Source: Flexithrix dorotheae DSM 6795 (lineage in GTDB: Bacteria; Bacteroidota; Bacteroidia; Cytophagales; Flammeovirgaceae). From it: a stretch of DNA of 64,000 nt. The stretch covers positions 436,807 to 500,806 of the forward strand of contig NZ_KB903465.1 of NCBI RefSeq assembly GCF_000379765.1, given 5' to 3'. Position numbers and translations under genes: made by a program. The notes under the pieces were generated by a model. That model did no database searches, was not told where the DNA came from, and was given only the letters and a program-made list of their open reading frames with translations. Shown piece by piece: positions 17,176 through 26,484 of this stretch; position 1 is the first letter of the stretch; every line of letters begins with the position of its first letter.

Positions 17176-19377
17176 ATGTACCAGACAGGGTTTAGATTTT
17201 TTATACTTTTTGTGATATCAATAGTGCTCTTCACCAAAGATATTATTGCCCAAAAAAGAAATGGTAATAATAAACTGAAGTATGAGGAAATTGATGCTTT
17301 ACTTCTGGCAGAAGAAACCACTGAAGCCAAAAAATTACTTATTCAATTTATTCAGGATAATCCCAATCATGCATATGCATCCTATCAGCTGGGTAAAATT
17401 TATACAACAGAATTAAAGTCTATCTATCTTTTTAAGGAAATAGAACTCAACACAAAATACGAGTCGGCTCATAACCTCCTGCAAGTGGCCATGGCGATGG
17501 CTACTAAAAAAGAAATAAAGCGAAATAAAATCTATTACCAGCGGGAGTTTGGTAGTAAAAAAGTTGGGGTAAATGATGTAAAATTATTTTATCAGGGAGC
17601 TGTGAATGATTTGGAAAATTACTGGGCAGAAATTGATGAAATAAAAATTAAATCAAAATTAATCAAGCACTATTATCAAGAGGCTGAAAATAAGTTTTTT
17701 TATATCAAAAGTAACTATCAGTCAGTTTCGGCTTTGTATTTTATTTCCGATGAAATGCTGATTTCTAGCCTGAATGAAATGATTAGAAGTTTCAACCTGA
17801 TTCAGGCGAATATCAATCAAAGAGACTTGTTAATCAAGGCCATTCCACTTCGAAACAATGAAATTCTTTCCCGTTCCCAACAATTTTCCTTTGAAAAGGT
17901 AAGAGGGTTTGAGGCTTACCGGATTAATGCGAATATTTTTAGTGATCAACAGGTGAATCTTTATGATTATGGAAGCTGGGCAAATGAAATAATTAAGGTG
18001 ATGAGGGAGGAAATTCTCCCAATTAAAACAAAATTACTGGAGATGGATGCCAATATTTCTGCTTCTATCAACAGCTTTTTTAAAGAATCACCTTATTTAA
18101 GTCATCTCAATTTAAAGAATAATCAGCAACTGATTTTTAAGCTTTTCCAGCTGGATGGCAATTCCCTTGCGGCTAAACTACTGATGTACAAACAGTTTAA
18201 GCTGGAATACCTCCTAAAACTAAAAGAAAGTGACCTGAAAGAAGAGGAAATAAAAAAAGCCCTTGAGGTAAGATTAAAGGATTGCGGGGAGGTACTTAAG
18301 AATATAGTGGTAACAGATAAAGAGATTAAGAAATATCAGGGATATATTAGAAATGTGTATGGTGGAAAAGAAGGATTGGAACAATTTATCGCACTTGAAT
18401 TTTCATTTTTGGCCAGTGAACTCACCAGACTGAATGAAAAACCCCGTGGGTATTATGATTTCCAGGTACCATTGGCTACTACTTCCCGGAAAAAGCCGAG
18501 GAAAATGGCATTCACCAACAAGCAAATCATAATTGATATCGACAAAATCAATAAGGACTCATTGATTTCATTTGGTGGATATGCCGCAACAGTTACTTTT
18601 CCCTTAAAAGCTCAAAAAACGATGGCTCTTGGCCTTTGTGAAGGAATTACTAAAGAAAACAGGGATGTTTTTGTAGCCATGCTGGATGAGGATCAGGAGA
18701 TTAGCTGGATAAGGCGATTCATGTATCAACAAAATGATCAGTTTTTTAATAATGACCTACACCTCCTGATAAAAGACAGACAGGACAAAGCCATTTTCAC
18801 CCTGCAATCAAGCTTTGGAAATATCAACCTTTACCGTCTTGCCGGGGTAGACAGCAAAGGGGAACTGCTTTTTGAAAATGATTTAAAGGAATTTATTCCC
18901 AGAAAAATGACGATAATAGATGAAAATGAGTCTATTTTATTGGTCAGTAAGGGAAAACAAACAAATGACAATGCTGATAATTTTGAACCTTGTAATATCT
19001 CCAAGTACAATTATTTTGGAGAACAAAAGCATTCCTTCGATTTGTTGCTTAAAGGAGTCATTTCAGATATGGTAAGAACGCCATCTGGTGTTCTAATTCT
19101 TGGTAATTTTCTCACCATAAAAGGTTTGGACGGAAAAATAATCCAAAGTGAGGCTTTTGATAAAAAGGGGTTTAATGCTTTTACGGTATTTTTAGATAAT
19201 AACGGGATAGTGAGGAATATCACTCCTGTGTTATCAGAAACACCAGTATTTGGTCAGAAAATTAGTGTAGAAAATGATTCTATTTCACTAATTGGTGTAG
19301 AGGGAGATTTTTTGTTTAAACCACAGGGAGGAATAGAAGGAGGAAAAAACTGGGAATATGTGATAGAAATCCCTTAA
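17176..19377 (+). CDS. large secreted protein with N-terminal TPR-like repeats, unknown function
   Basis: A 733-residue exported protein: signal peptide about residues 1-25 (ending IIAQ), then TPR-like helices (about 35-110, EAKKLLIQFIQDNPNHAYASYQLGKIY). A long helical region follows to about residue 430, then a C-terminal beta-rich part (about 435-733) in which strand pairs such as LLFENDLKEFIPRKM and VLILGNFLTI recur, possibly a propeller. I do not recognise a family. TPR plus propeller is common in Bacteroidota envelope proteins such as type IX secretion and OmpA-linked proteins, but no OmpA or PorE-like motif is visible. sixA follows after 53 bases. Confidence 0.7.
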   Translation: MYQTGFRFFILFVISIVLFTKDIIAQKRNGNNKLKYEEIDALLLAEETTEAKKLLIQFIQDNPNHAYASYQLGKIYTTELKSIYLFKEIELNTKYESAHNLLQVAMAMATKKEIKRNKIYYQREFGSKKVGVNDVKLFYQGAVNDLENYWAEIDEIKIKSKLIKHYYQEAENKFFYIKSNYQSVSALYFISDEMLISSLNEMIRSFNLIQANINQRDLLIKAIPLRNNEILSRSQQFSFEKVRGFEAYRINANIFSDQQVNLYDYGSWANEIIKVMREEILPIKTKLLEMDANISASINSFFKESPYLSHLNLKNNQQLIFKLFQLDGNSLAAKLLMYKQFKLEYLLKLKESDLKEEEIKKALEVRLKDCGEVLKNIVVTDKEIKKYQGYIRNVYGGKEGLEQFIALEFSFLASELTRLNEKPRGYYDFQVPLATTSRKKPRKMAFTNKQIIIDIDKINKDSLISFGGYAATVTFPLKAQKTMALGLCEGITKENRDVFVAMLDEDQEISWIRRFMYQQNDQFFNNDLHLLIKDRQDKAIFTLQSSFGNINLYRLAGVDSKGELLFENDLKEFIPRKMTIIDENESILLVSKGKQTNDNADNFEPCNISKYNYFGEQKHSFDLLLKGVISDMVRTPSGVLILGNFLTIKGLDGKIIQSEAFDKKGFNAFTVFLDNNGIVRNITPVLSETPVFGQKISVENDSISLIGVEGDFLFKPQGGIEGGKNWEYVIEIP

Positions 19378-19430
19378 TTTTCCCAAAAATTCAATCTCAA
19401 ATTAAAACATAAACCATTCAATCACCTAAT

Positions 19431-19910
19431 ATGTCTAAAGCACTTATAATTATCCGTCATGCGGAAGCCATACCTCCTGGCAATGAAATCAAGGATTTTG
19501 ACCGCCCACTTTCAAGTGGAGGATTAACCCACGCCATGAAATTAGGAAGGGCATTATACCAGAAAAATATAGCTCCGGATAAATTCATTTGCAGTAAAGC
19601 GGTTAGAACAGAATCTACTGCAAAACTAATCGCAGAACAAATTCACTTTGAGGCTTCAGAAATTGACCTGAATGAAGACATTTACAATATCTCTTTAGGA
19701 AATTTTCTGACATTTGTAAAGAAACTGGATGATAGCCTGAACACCGTTTTTGTGGTGGGCCATAACCCAACACTAAGCTATTTTGTGGAGTTTGTTTCCA
19801 ATAAAACCGGATATGACCTGGAACCGGGGGCGGCAGTAAAAATCAATTTTGACATTATTAGCTGGCTGTTAATTGACCAAAACAATGGGGAAATTGAATG
19901 GAGACTTTAA
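19431..19910 (+). CDS. sixA: SixA-type phosphohistidine phosphatase
   Basis: A 159-residue histidine-phosphatase (RHG) superfamily protein of SixA size. The catalytic RHA motif is IIIRHAEA (His10), followed by DFDRPLSSGG, CSKAVRTESTAKLI (second Arg) and VVGHNPTLSYF (second catalytic His). SixA enzymes remove phosphate from His residues of phosphorelay or PTS proteins. Since the window has several histidine kinases, a damping role is conceivable but not shown. It ends 3 bases from the stop of the converging S41 protease gene. Confidence 0.88.
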   Translation: MSKALIIIRHAEAIPPGNEIKDFDRPLSSGGLTHAMKLGRALYQKNIAPDKFICSKAVRTESTAKLIAEQIHFEASEIDLNEDIYNISLGNFLTFVKKLDDSLNTVFVVGHNPTLSYFVEFVSNKTGYDLEPGAAVKINFDIISWLLIDQNNGEIEWRL

Positions 19911-19913
19911 GTT

Positions 19914-21197
19914 TTAATACATTCCAATCTCCCGTCTGAAACCCTTGTACAGTTCCTTATTTTTGGTTTCAATTCTTGGCAAACGTGACCCGGAGTTTGT
20001 AAAAATACCTGTTGAAAGATAATTCAATGCCTCTTTGAGGCATTTTTCATTTTCATCTCCAAAATCCCTGGTTAAATCATCTTCCACAAGTGAATTTACG
20101 GGAATACCGTCAAACAGATCTGTTTCTCCTACTGAATTAACCACCCTAAAACTGATTGGCACAACCACTTTTCCATCCATTCTGAATGCATACATACCCG
20201 CCAGTTTCCCATTGGTATTCTTACCTATGGTGACCACATCAACATAGGGTTTTAAACCACTTATCAGTACCTCACTTGCCGAAGCCGAAGACCTGGTGGT
20301 AATAAAAATCACTCTCTTTAAATCAAGGTTTACAGAGGGAGCTTCCAAATAAAATTTCTCATCATTAGCTTTTTTTGATGCATTGTGAGTAAGTTCTGAA
20401 AACAATTTGCCTTGATTTTCCTTTGGAGCAAGCATGCTTCCGAAAAGTATTCCTATGTCGAACAACCCACCACCATTATAGCGCAAATCCACTATTAATT
20501 CAGTAACTTGTTCTTCTTTAAAATCCCCAATTACCTCCTCCAGATCAGATTTAGATTTTTCAATAAAATTATTAAAAACCATGTATCCTACCCGTTTTCC
20601 ATCTACCAAATGAACACTATTATGCAGGATAGAATTAATTTTCACCACATCTTTTACCAGTGCGTAGTCCTTTGTTTCTCCATCAAAGTCTTCCAATTGA
20701 AGATTTAATACTTCCCCCACATTCGATCCTCCAAAAGCAGCACTAAAATTATTTATCGTATTGACATCCCGACTGTTAATTTTCAGGATTTTAAATCCTC
20801 TTTTAATACCAAGGGAATCAGCTGCAGAACCTGGCTGCACCAAACTAATTCTCAAATCATTATTCTCATCCCAGCGGGTACCAAAACCTGTCCCCACGAA
20901 TTCACCCGCTTTAAAATACTGATCGAAAGAAACCTCATCAGTTAAATAACTCCATCTGTCATACTCCTTATTGAGCATAGCCTGGAGCAATTCCTCGGCA
21001 CTTTCATAATTATACACATTCACCGCTGGCAATTCTTCATTCCACAAATACCATTCTTCCATTAACTCTACCAGACTTTCTCTAAATTCCAATTCAAGAG
21101 GCTCTAAAAATTGGGGATCATCCTCCTCACACCCCGTAATTGTAAGTAGAGAGAAAAGAAAAAAAGGAATGGAAAAATATTTAACTGATTTAAACAT
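19914..21197 (-). CDS. S41-family peptidase, surface-type lipoprotein
   Basis: A 427-residue lipoprotein: signal peptide with lipobox TITGC, and CEEDD right after cleavage, which resembles the acidic lipoprotein export signal of Bacteroidota. A helical N-terminal region (about 30-110) is followed by a PDZ domain (about 115-190, QPGSAADSLGIKRGFKILKIN) and the S41 core with Ser in TTRSSASASEVL and Lys in GKNTNGKLAG. It lacks the long C-terminal region of the CtpA-type enzyme at 8648, so the two are distinct subfamilies. Likely an outer-leaflet processing or nutrient protease. Confidence 0.88.
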   Translation of the reverse strand: MFKSVKYFSIPFFLFSLLTITGCEEDDPQFLEPLELEFRESLVELMEEWYLWNEELPAVNVYNYESAEELLQAMLNKEYDRWSYLTDEVSFDQYFKAGEFVGTGFGTRWDENNDLRISLVQPGSAADSLGIKRGFKILKINSRDVNTINNFSAAFGGSNVGEVLNLQLEDFDGETKDYALVKDVVKINSILHNSVHLVDGKRVGYMVFNNFIEKSKSDLEEVIGDFKEEQVTELIVDLRYNGGGLFDIGILFGSMLAPKENQGKLFSELTHNASKKANDEKFYLEAPSVNLDLKRVIFITTRSSASASEVLISGLKPYVDVVTIGKNTNGKLAGMYAFRMDGKVVVPISFRVVNSVGETDLFDGIPVNSLVEDDLTRDFGDENEKCLKEALNYLSTGIFTNSGSRLPRIETKNKELYKGFRREIGMY

Positions 21198-21631
21198 ACC
21201 TAGCCAACTTAATTAGTAGAACTTCAACCTCAAATAGAAAATAACGTTCCAATTTCAAAATTGATTATTTGAGGGCATCTTGCAAAAACCAATCACCAAA
21301 ACGAAACAATTGGTAACACCACTTAACCTCAATTATTACCAAAAATGCTAAATTAGGCCCGTTAGTTCATTTTATGGATTTTGATGGAAAATTTTATTAA
21401 TTTTATATTTAGGAATTATTAAATTTAGTGTTCCTAATTTCTTCCAGCTGTCATTTTGCACTAAATACAAAATCAACCCCGATTACAATATTCGTTAGAT
21501 TTCTTCGCTTGCCCCCGGTTGAGAACAAGTGAATCAATCAATTAATTTTAATTAACAGCCAACTACCTGGACCTTTCAAGTTACCGACTACCGTACTAAC
21601 TAATTTTCTTAATTATTTAGATTACTACATC
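21198..21631. other. intergenic region between divergent genes
   Basis: About 430 bases with no gene. A weak hairpin (TAGGAA near 21410 with TTCCTA about 15 bases later) is the only structure noticed. Confidence 0.3.
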
Positions 21632-22348
21632 ATGAACTCAAAACTACTAACCTTTTTTTTGCTTGCTATGTTTATATTTTGCAATGGCCAAATCACCATT
21701 GCCCAAGTAGGAAAAACTCCTACACTCAATCCCCAAATTTATAATTTAAATGAAAAGAATATACAATTGGCCTCAAAGTTCATGCTTTACGAACAGTGGA
21801 CCATTGCCAATATTTATCATATAGATGGATTTCAGCATGTAGGTATTCCAATAAAATATGATATCCTGGAAAACTATTTCAAAATAAAAACATCCAAAGG
21901 ATTAAGGTACCTGCCAGGTGATGAAGTGAAAAAGTTTGAATGTGTAAATCCTGAATCCGGGATGATGGAAACCTTCATCAATAGTTCTTATTTTAAAAAC
22001 AATACAATTAACACTGGTTTTCTTCAGGTTTTGGAGAATGGGTATTTCAACCTGTATAAAAGTACTTTTATTGAATTAACTAAAGGCCAGCGATACATAA
22101 AAATCATTGATGCCAGTATTTATTTTGATGATGTGGAAAGGAAAAACTGCTATTTTATTGCCACAGAGGAAAACCTTAAGGATTTAATTCCCTCCAAAAA
22201 AGGACTGGCCAAAAATTTTGAACAATTCAATATTTCGGTGACTGGTTATATCAGGCAGGAAAAACTAAAAACCAGAAATGAGGAAGATTTGAAAAAAATT
22301 ATACGATATTGCAATTCCCAGGCCGTGATGGCAGAAAACCCTAATTAG
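21632..22348 (+). CDS. secreted protein, unknown function
   Basis: A 238-residue protein with a signal peptide (hydrophobic about residues 4-22, cleavage near TIAQV). The mature part has an alternating strand pattern and two regions resembling cell-surface or adhesion accessory proteins, but no named family is recognised. The C-terminus is helical (LKTRNEEDLKKIIRYC). It is monocistronic, ending at a hairpin shared with bacterioferritin. Confidence 0.6.
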   Translation: MNSKLLTFFLLAMFIFCNGQITIAQVGKTPTLNPQIYNLNEKNIQLASKFMLYEQWTIANIYHIDGFQHVGIPIKYDILENYFKIKTSKGLRYLPGDEVKKFECVNPESGMMETFINSSYFKNNTINTGFLQVLENGYFNLYKSTFIELTKGQRYIKIIDASIYFDDVERKNCYFIATEENLKDLIPSKKGLAKNFEQFNISVTGYIRQEKLKTRNEEDLKKIIRYCNSQAVMAENPN

Positions 22349-22388
22349 TAGTATTAACCAAACAAAGTATATCCGCAAAAAGAAAAGA

Positions 22389-22432
22389 GCTATCGGTTAT
22401 TTTAAATTGCAATTTTTCTATTAACCGATAGC
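22389..22432. terminator. bidirectional stem-loop between convergent genes
   Basis: A perfect 11-bp stem (22389-22399 with 22422-22432) and a 22-nt loop. On the minus strand it is followed by a T-rich run, so it probably terminates the bacterioferritin transcript; on the plus strand the T-tract is weak. Confidence 0.65.
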
Positions 22433-22465
22433 ATTTCCTTTCAAAAATTTCGGAATTGTTGAAAA

Positions 22466-22966
22466 TCATTCTGCTCCAGGTCTGCCTGAAGCAACATTTT
22501 TACTCCTTTCTATAGACTGTAAAGCCATATATTTTTCTCCGTATTTCGCCAGGTTTTCCATCTCCTGGTCAAACTGGTCAAAGTGTCTTTCTTCCTCAGC
22601 CACTAAATCTTCAAAGATTTTTTTACTTCCTGAGTCAGCATTAGCCGCACATTCATTGGCCCAAATATTATAATCTCTGGCACTCTCCTCCTCCATATTT
22701 CTTGCTTTTTCCAACATCTCTTTCACTCCATGAATTTTCTCCACCGGAATCGTGGCATTCATCTCCACATCCCCCTTCAAAAACAAGATTCTTTCGGCCA
22801 ACGTTTCTACATGAATCATCTCCTGAATAGCAGTCTGCTTAAATAAACTTGCAAATAAATCAAACCCCTGATCATCGCAAATGAAATGAAAATACATATA
22901 CTGATGGACTGCGCTCAATTCGTCCCCAACAGCTTTATTCAATAATTCAATACTTTTCTCATGCAT
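22466..22966 (-). CDS. bfr: bacterioferritin-like ferritin
   Basis: A 166-residue four-helix di-iron protein for iron storage and oxidation. The ferroxidase ligands line up with bacterioferritin: Glu16 (GDELSAVHQY), Glu49 and His52 (QEMIHVE), Glu92 or 93 (MEEESA), Glu125 and His128 (EEERHF). Met50 sits where the heme-binding Met of E. coli Bfr lies, so heme at the dimer interface is possible. The N- and C-terminal ends are of normal length. It is monocistronic; a palindrome upstream at 22996-23017 may be an operator. Confidence 0.88.
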   Translation of the reverse strand: MHEKSIELLNKAVGDELSAVHQYMYFHFICDDQGFDLFASLFKQTAIQEMIHVETLAERILFLKGDVEMNATIPVEKIHGVKEMLEKARNMEEESARDYNIWANECAANADSGSKKIFEDLVAEEERHFDQFDQEMENLAKYGEKYMALQSIERSKNVASGRPGAE

Positions 22967-22995
22967 AATTGAAAAGAAATTTATGGTAAAAAATG

Positions 22996-23017
22996 GATCA
23001 AAACACGTAGTTTGATC
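22996..23017. promoter_or_regulatory. inverted repeat upstream of bfr, possible operator
   Basis: A perfect 7-bp inverted repeat GATCAAA / TTTGATC with an 8-base spacer lies 30-51 bases upstream of the bfr start codon. It does not match a Fur box. The position suits a repressor or activator site, but no regulator can be named. Confidence 0.3.
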
Positions 23018-23188
23018 AAATAAAATTCATCCTCTATTTTAATGAAAATAGGTGGAAAATTCACCTTATTAAAAGGATTTATTTCAGTGAATACCTATTA
23101 ATCTTTAAAAGTTAAATTCCTGCCAAATTGTATTGCTAAAAGAAATCAATTACACGATAATTTATTTGGAGTGAAGCGCACTTCCGGA

Positions 23189-24670
23189 TTACTCAATAAA
23201 ATATGAATAAGAAACAAAGGCAAATTGCTTACTATCTGGCGACCAGGATGGAGCATTGATAGAGCCCTGCCCTCCATACAAATGGGCAATTACTTCAGGT
23301 TCACCACCTTTGGCATTCATTAAGCGCAACATTACCTTTTTATCTGCCGGGTGTTCCGTAGGATCAGTTTCCGGAGGATAACTTAAAAACACCAAAAGTT
23401 TACCATCAGGAGATGGATGAGGAAACCAGTTTTGATATAAATCATTTGTAAGCTGAAGTGGCTCTGTGCCATCTATATTCATTCGCCAGATTTCCATTTT
23501 CTCAGACCGATTGGAATTAAAATAAATATATTTCCCATCAGGGCTGTAATTCGGTCCATCATCAAGCGAAGGTTCAAAAGTCATTTGTTTTTCCATTCCT
23601 CCCGATATCGGCACAGTATAAATATTGTAAATTCCCGCTCTTTTTCCCACATAGGCCAGTGTATTGCCATCCGGAGACCACCCATGCCAATAAGAAGGAC
23701 TATCAGGGACAATCTGCCGGGGTTTGCCTCCAGTAATGGGCATTACGTACATTACAGAATTATTTGGGGTAATTTTAGGTCCATTGTAATGGCTAATCAC
23801 AATTTGTCTTCCATCTGGAGAAATTCCATGATCAGTGTTAATTTTATCCGCAAAGTCGGAAGGGATCATCTCAGGACTGCCGCCTGAAACGGGTAATTTA
23901 TAAAGTCGGCCATTATTATTATAAACCAAAAAAGAACCATCTGGCGACCAGTTTGGAGCTTCTATGTGTGTAGTATCAGAGTAAATTATGGTCCTGGTTC
24001 CCGATTGAAGATCCATAATTTCAAGGTTGCTTCTCACCTTCAAATCTGTTCTTAAGGAATACTTTGGAGTAGTAATTCTTACTTTGGAAAAAGTAAAATC
24101 CTCATTTCGTCTGGTGTTTTCCGGCAATAATGCCGCACCCAGATAAATATCTCTAGGAGCAGAAGACCGAAATCTTTCAAATTCTTTGAAATACCCTCCA
24201 ATCACTGCAAATGAGAAAATAAATTCATCATTTACCCTTTCCAGCCGCAGCAAATCATATTGATTAGGGGCAATTTTTTTGTTTTGGGAAAGGAAATCAT
24301 CGGAGCCATAATAAAATTCAAAAATTCCCCCATTTATTAACACACCTCCCAGGTTTTTTTCTGTATCAAGTGCTTCTGCAAAACCCATCCCGAATTTAGC
24401 TTTTTTAGGGGCTTTATCAATTTGGAAATCGAAAATAAAATCACCTGACACTTTTTTCCAATAAAAGACCATGTTTAGGTCTTCAGTTGCATTTTCAGCC
24501 AATTTTCCCGAGAGAAGGTATTCTCCGTTATTTTTGTTAAAAGGCGCCTGAGGACTTTCCAGGTTTCCCATTACACTTACATTTTCAAACTGATTAATTT
24601 GTGCTACAGCAGAAAATTGAAGGAAAACAAAAAAAAGGGCAGCTTTTATGACCCTGAAAAAATACAGCAT
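23189..24670 (-). CDS. exported PD40 (TolB-like) beta-propeller protein
   Basis: A 493-residue protein from the ATG at 24670; a longer frame to 24727 is less likely because the signal peptide begins at this ATG. After the signal peptide (ending AVAQI), residues about 25-190 form a beta-sandwich resembling DUF1349/laminin-like domains. Residues about 205-493 hold five or six WD40-like PD40 repeats, each with a SPDG or SPDS core (APNWSPDGSFLVY, GISPDGRQIV, GWSPDGNTLAYV, NYSPDGKYIYF, HPSPDGKLLVF, APSWSPDSKQFAF). Such proteins bind partners or glycans in the periplasm or at the surface; no catalytic domain is seen. Confidence 0.82.
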   Translation of the reverse strand: MLYFFRVIKAALFFVFLQFSAVAQINQFENVSVMGNLESPQAPFNKNNGEYLLSGKLAENATEDLNMVFYWKKVSGDFIFDFQIDKAPKKAKFGMGFAEALDTEKNLGGVLINGGIFEFYYGSDDFLSQNKKIAPNQYDLLRLERVNDEFIFSFAVIGGYFKEFERFRSSAPRDIYLGAALLPENTRRNEDFTFSKVRITTPKYSLRTDLKVRSNLEIMDLQSGTRTIIYSDTTHIEAPNWSPDGSFLVYNNNGRLYKLPVSGGSPEMIPSDFADKINTDHGISPDGRQIVISHYNGPKITPNNSVMYVMPITGGKPRQIVPDSPSYWHGWSPDGNTLAYVGKRAGIYNIYTVPISGGMEKQMTFEPSLDDGPNYSPDGKYIYFNSNRSEKMEIWRMNIDGTEPLQLTNDLYQNWFPHPSPDGKLLVFLSYPPETDPTEHPADKKVMLRLMNAKGGEPEVIAHLYGGQGSINAPSWSPDSKQFAFVSYSYFIE

Positions 24671-25101
24671 AGTATTAAAATAAGCACCAGTACTTTTTAA
24701 TATTGAGCAATCGCACCTCAATATCAATCAGTTGTGGTAAATGTAAATGGTTGTTATTTCTGTCTAACTACTTATTATCACATAAGTAATGAGAAATTAA
24801 AATTAAATAATTTAAGGGAGAAAGGGGCCATCCCGTTTATTTTCAAAAGAATTTAATTTGAGACTAATCTCCTCCAACGGTAAGGAGATAGTGAAATATG
24901 TTTTGTAAGTTTGCACCTTAATAACACAAGAGTAATTGAATAAAAAGCATAAAATCAAAATACTGAAAATCAATTACTTAATATCATATGTAAGCTGGTT
25001 TAAATTTTATTTTTTGTTGCACAACATGCCATTTAAGGAACTACAATTCCAAAAAATTTAAACTTACGCTTTTTTTAATTTAAATTCTTAGCTATTACAA
25101 A
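24671..25101. other. intergenic region upstream of purB
   Basis: About 430 bases between divergent genes. It holds a short hairpin (ATCTCCT / AGGAGAT near 24867-24889) and a TAAGTTTG at 24906-24913 that matches the Bacteroidota -7 consensus, which would give a purB leader of about 180 nt. No purine-riboswitch core was recognised. Confidence 0.35.
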
Positions 25102-26457
25102 ATGAGTCTGGAGACACTTACAGCGATTTCACCCGTAGACGGCAGGTACAGAAGTAAAACCAAAAAATTGGCAGATTACTATTCGGAATTTGCCTTGATA
25201 AAATACAGAGTAAGAGTGGAAATAGAGTATTTTATTGCTTTATGCAAAATTCCTCTGCCTCAACTTCAGCATATCGACCCAAAGGTATTTCCGGTATTGC
25301 AGGATATTTACAAGAATTTTTCATTGGAAGATGCTCAAAAAATCAAGGAACTTGAAAAAGTAACCAACCATGATGTAAAATCGGTAGAGTATTTTATCAA
25401 AGAGAAATTTGAAGAATTGAATATTTCAGCTCTTCAGGAATTCATACATTTCGGGTTAACTTCTCAGGATATTAATAACACTTCCATTCCACTTTCGATA
25501 TTGGAGGCGGATAAAGAATGCCTAAAACCGTTATTGAACGAGGTACTTCAAAAAATTAGTGAGCTGGCACACGAATGGGAAGATATTCCAATGCTGGCTT
25601 TTACCCACGGCCAACCCGCATCACCTACTAAATTGGGAAAAGAATTGGCTGTTTTTGCCTATAGATTAGATCAGCAACTGAAATCGTTGGAAAACATTCC
25701 ATATCCGGCTAAGTTTGGTGGTGCAACGGGAAATTTTAATGCCCATTTCCTGGCTTATCCTGAGGTGGACTGGGTAGCTTTTGGCAACCATTTCGTGAAT
25801 AATATTTTGGGGTTGGATCGCTCCCAACTCACCACCCAAATTGAAAATTATGATTTTCTGGCTGCCAGATTCGATAACCTGAAAAGAATCGATTCTATTC
25901 TAATTGATTTGAGCAGGGATATTTGGCAGTATATTTCAATGGGATACTTCAAGCAAAAAATCAAAAAAGGTGAAGTTGGTTCCTCTGCTATGCCTCACAA
26001 AGTAAACCCTATTGATTTTGAAAATGCAGAGGGAAATCTGGGAATTGCCAGCGCAATTTTCGATCATCTTTCCGTAAAATTACCGATTTCAAGGCTACAA
26101 AGGGATTTAACAGATTCTACAGTGCTCAGAAATATTGGAGTCCCTGTTTCGCATGTGGTTATTGCTTTAAACTCTCTGTTAAAAGGCCTGGGTAAAATAG
26201 AACTAAACCAAGCCAGACTAGATGAAGACCTTGAAAAAAACTGGGCTGTTGCGGCAGAAGCCATTCAAACAATTTTAAGAAGAGAAGGCTATCCAAAACC
26301 ATATGAAGCCCTAAAAGATCTCACTCGAAAAAATGAGAAAATTACCAAAGAAAGCATTCACGCTTTTATTGAAACACTTAAAATATCTGATGAGATAAAA
26401 ACCGAACTCAAACAAATTACTCCATTTAACTATACCGGGGTAAAATTTGAATATTGA
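25102..26457 (+). CDS. purB: adenylosuccinate lyase
   Basis: A 451-residue cytosolic fumarase/aspartase-superfamily enzyme. It catalyses two steps of purine synthesis: SAICAR to AICAR plus fumarate, and adenylosuccinate to AMP plus fumarate. The opening LTAISPVDGRYRSKTKKL is characteristic of the E. coli-type PurB. TSQDINNTS, THGQPASPT (catalytic His region) and the signature loop GSSAMPHKVNPI with the catalytic Ser are present. Length matches the family. The next gene starts 27 bases later but is not functionally related. Confidence 0.97.
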   Translation: MSLETLTAISPVDGRYRSKTKKLADYYSEFALIKYRVRVEIEYFIALCKIPLPQLQHIDPKVFPVLQDIYKNFSLEDAQKIKELEKVTNHDVKSVEYFIKEKFEELNISALQEFIHFGLTSQDINNTSIPLSILEADKECLKPLLNEVLQKISELAHEWEDIPMLAFTHGQPASPTKLGKELAVFAYRLDQQLKSLENIPYPAKFGGATGNFNAHFLAYPEVDWVAFGNHFVNNILGLDRSQLTTQIENYDFLAARFDNLKRIDSILIDLSRDIWQYISMGYFKQKIKKGEVGSSAMPHKVNPIDFENAEGNLGIASAIFDHLSVKLPISRLQRDLTDSTVLRNIGVPVSHVVIALNSLLKGLGKIELNQARLDEDLEKNWAVAAEAIQTILRREGYPKPYEALKDLTRKNEKITKESIHAFIETLKISDEIKTELKQITPFNYTGVKFEY

Positions 26458-26484
26458 AACTAATTTTTTCCATTTATTAAAACC

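Noticed and set aside
24671-25101. Purine riboswitch upstream of purB
   Set aside because: No conserved three-way junction loops could be recognised; only a short hairpin is visible.
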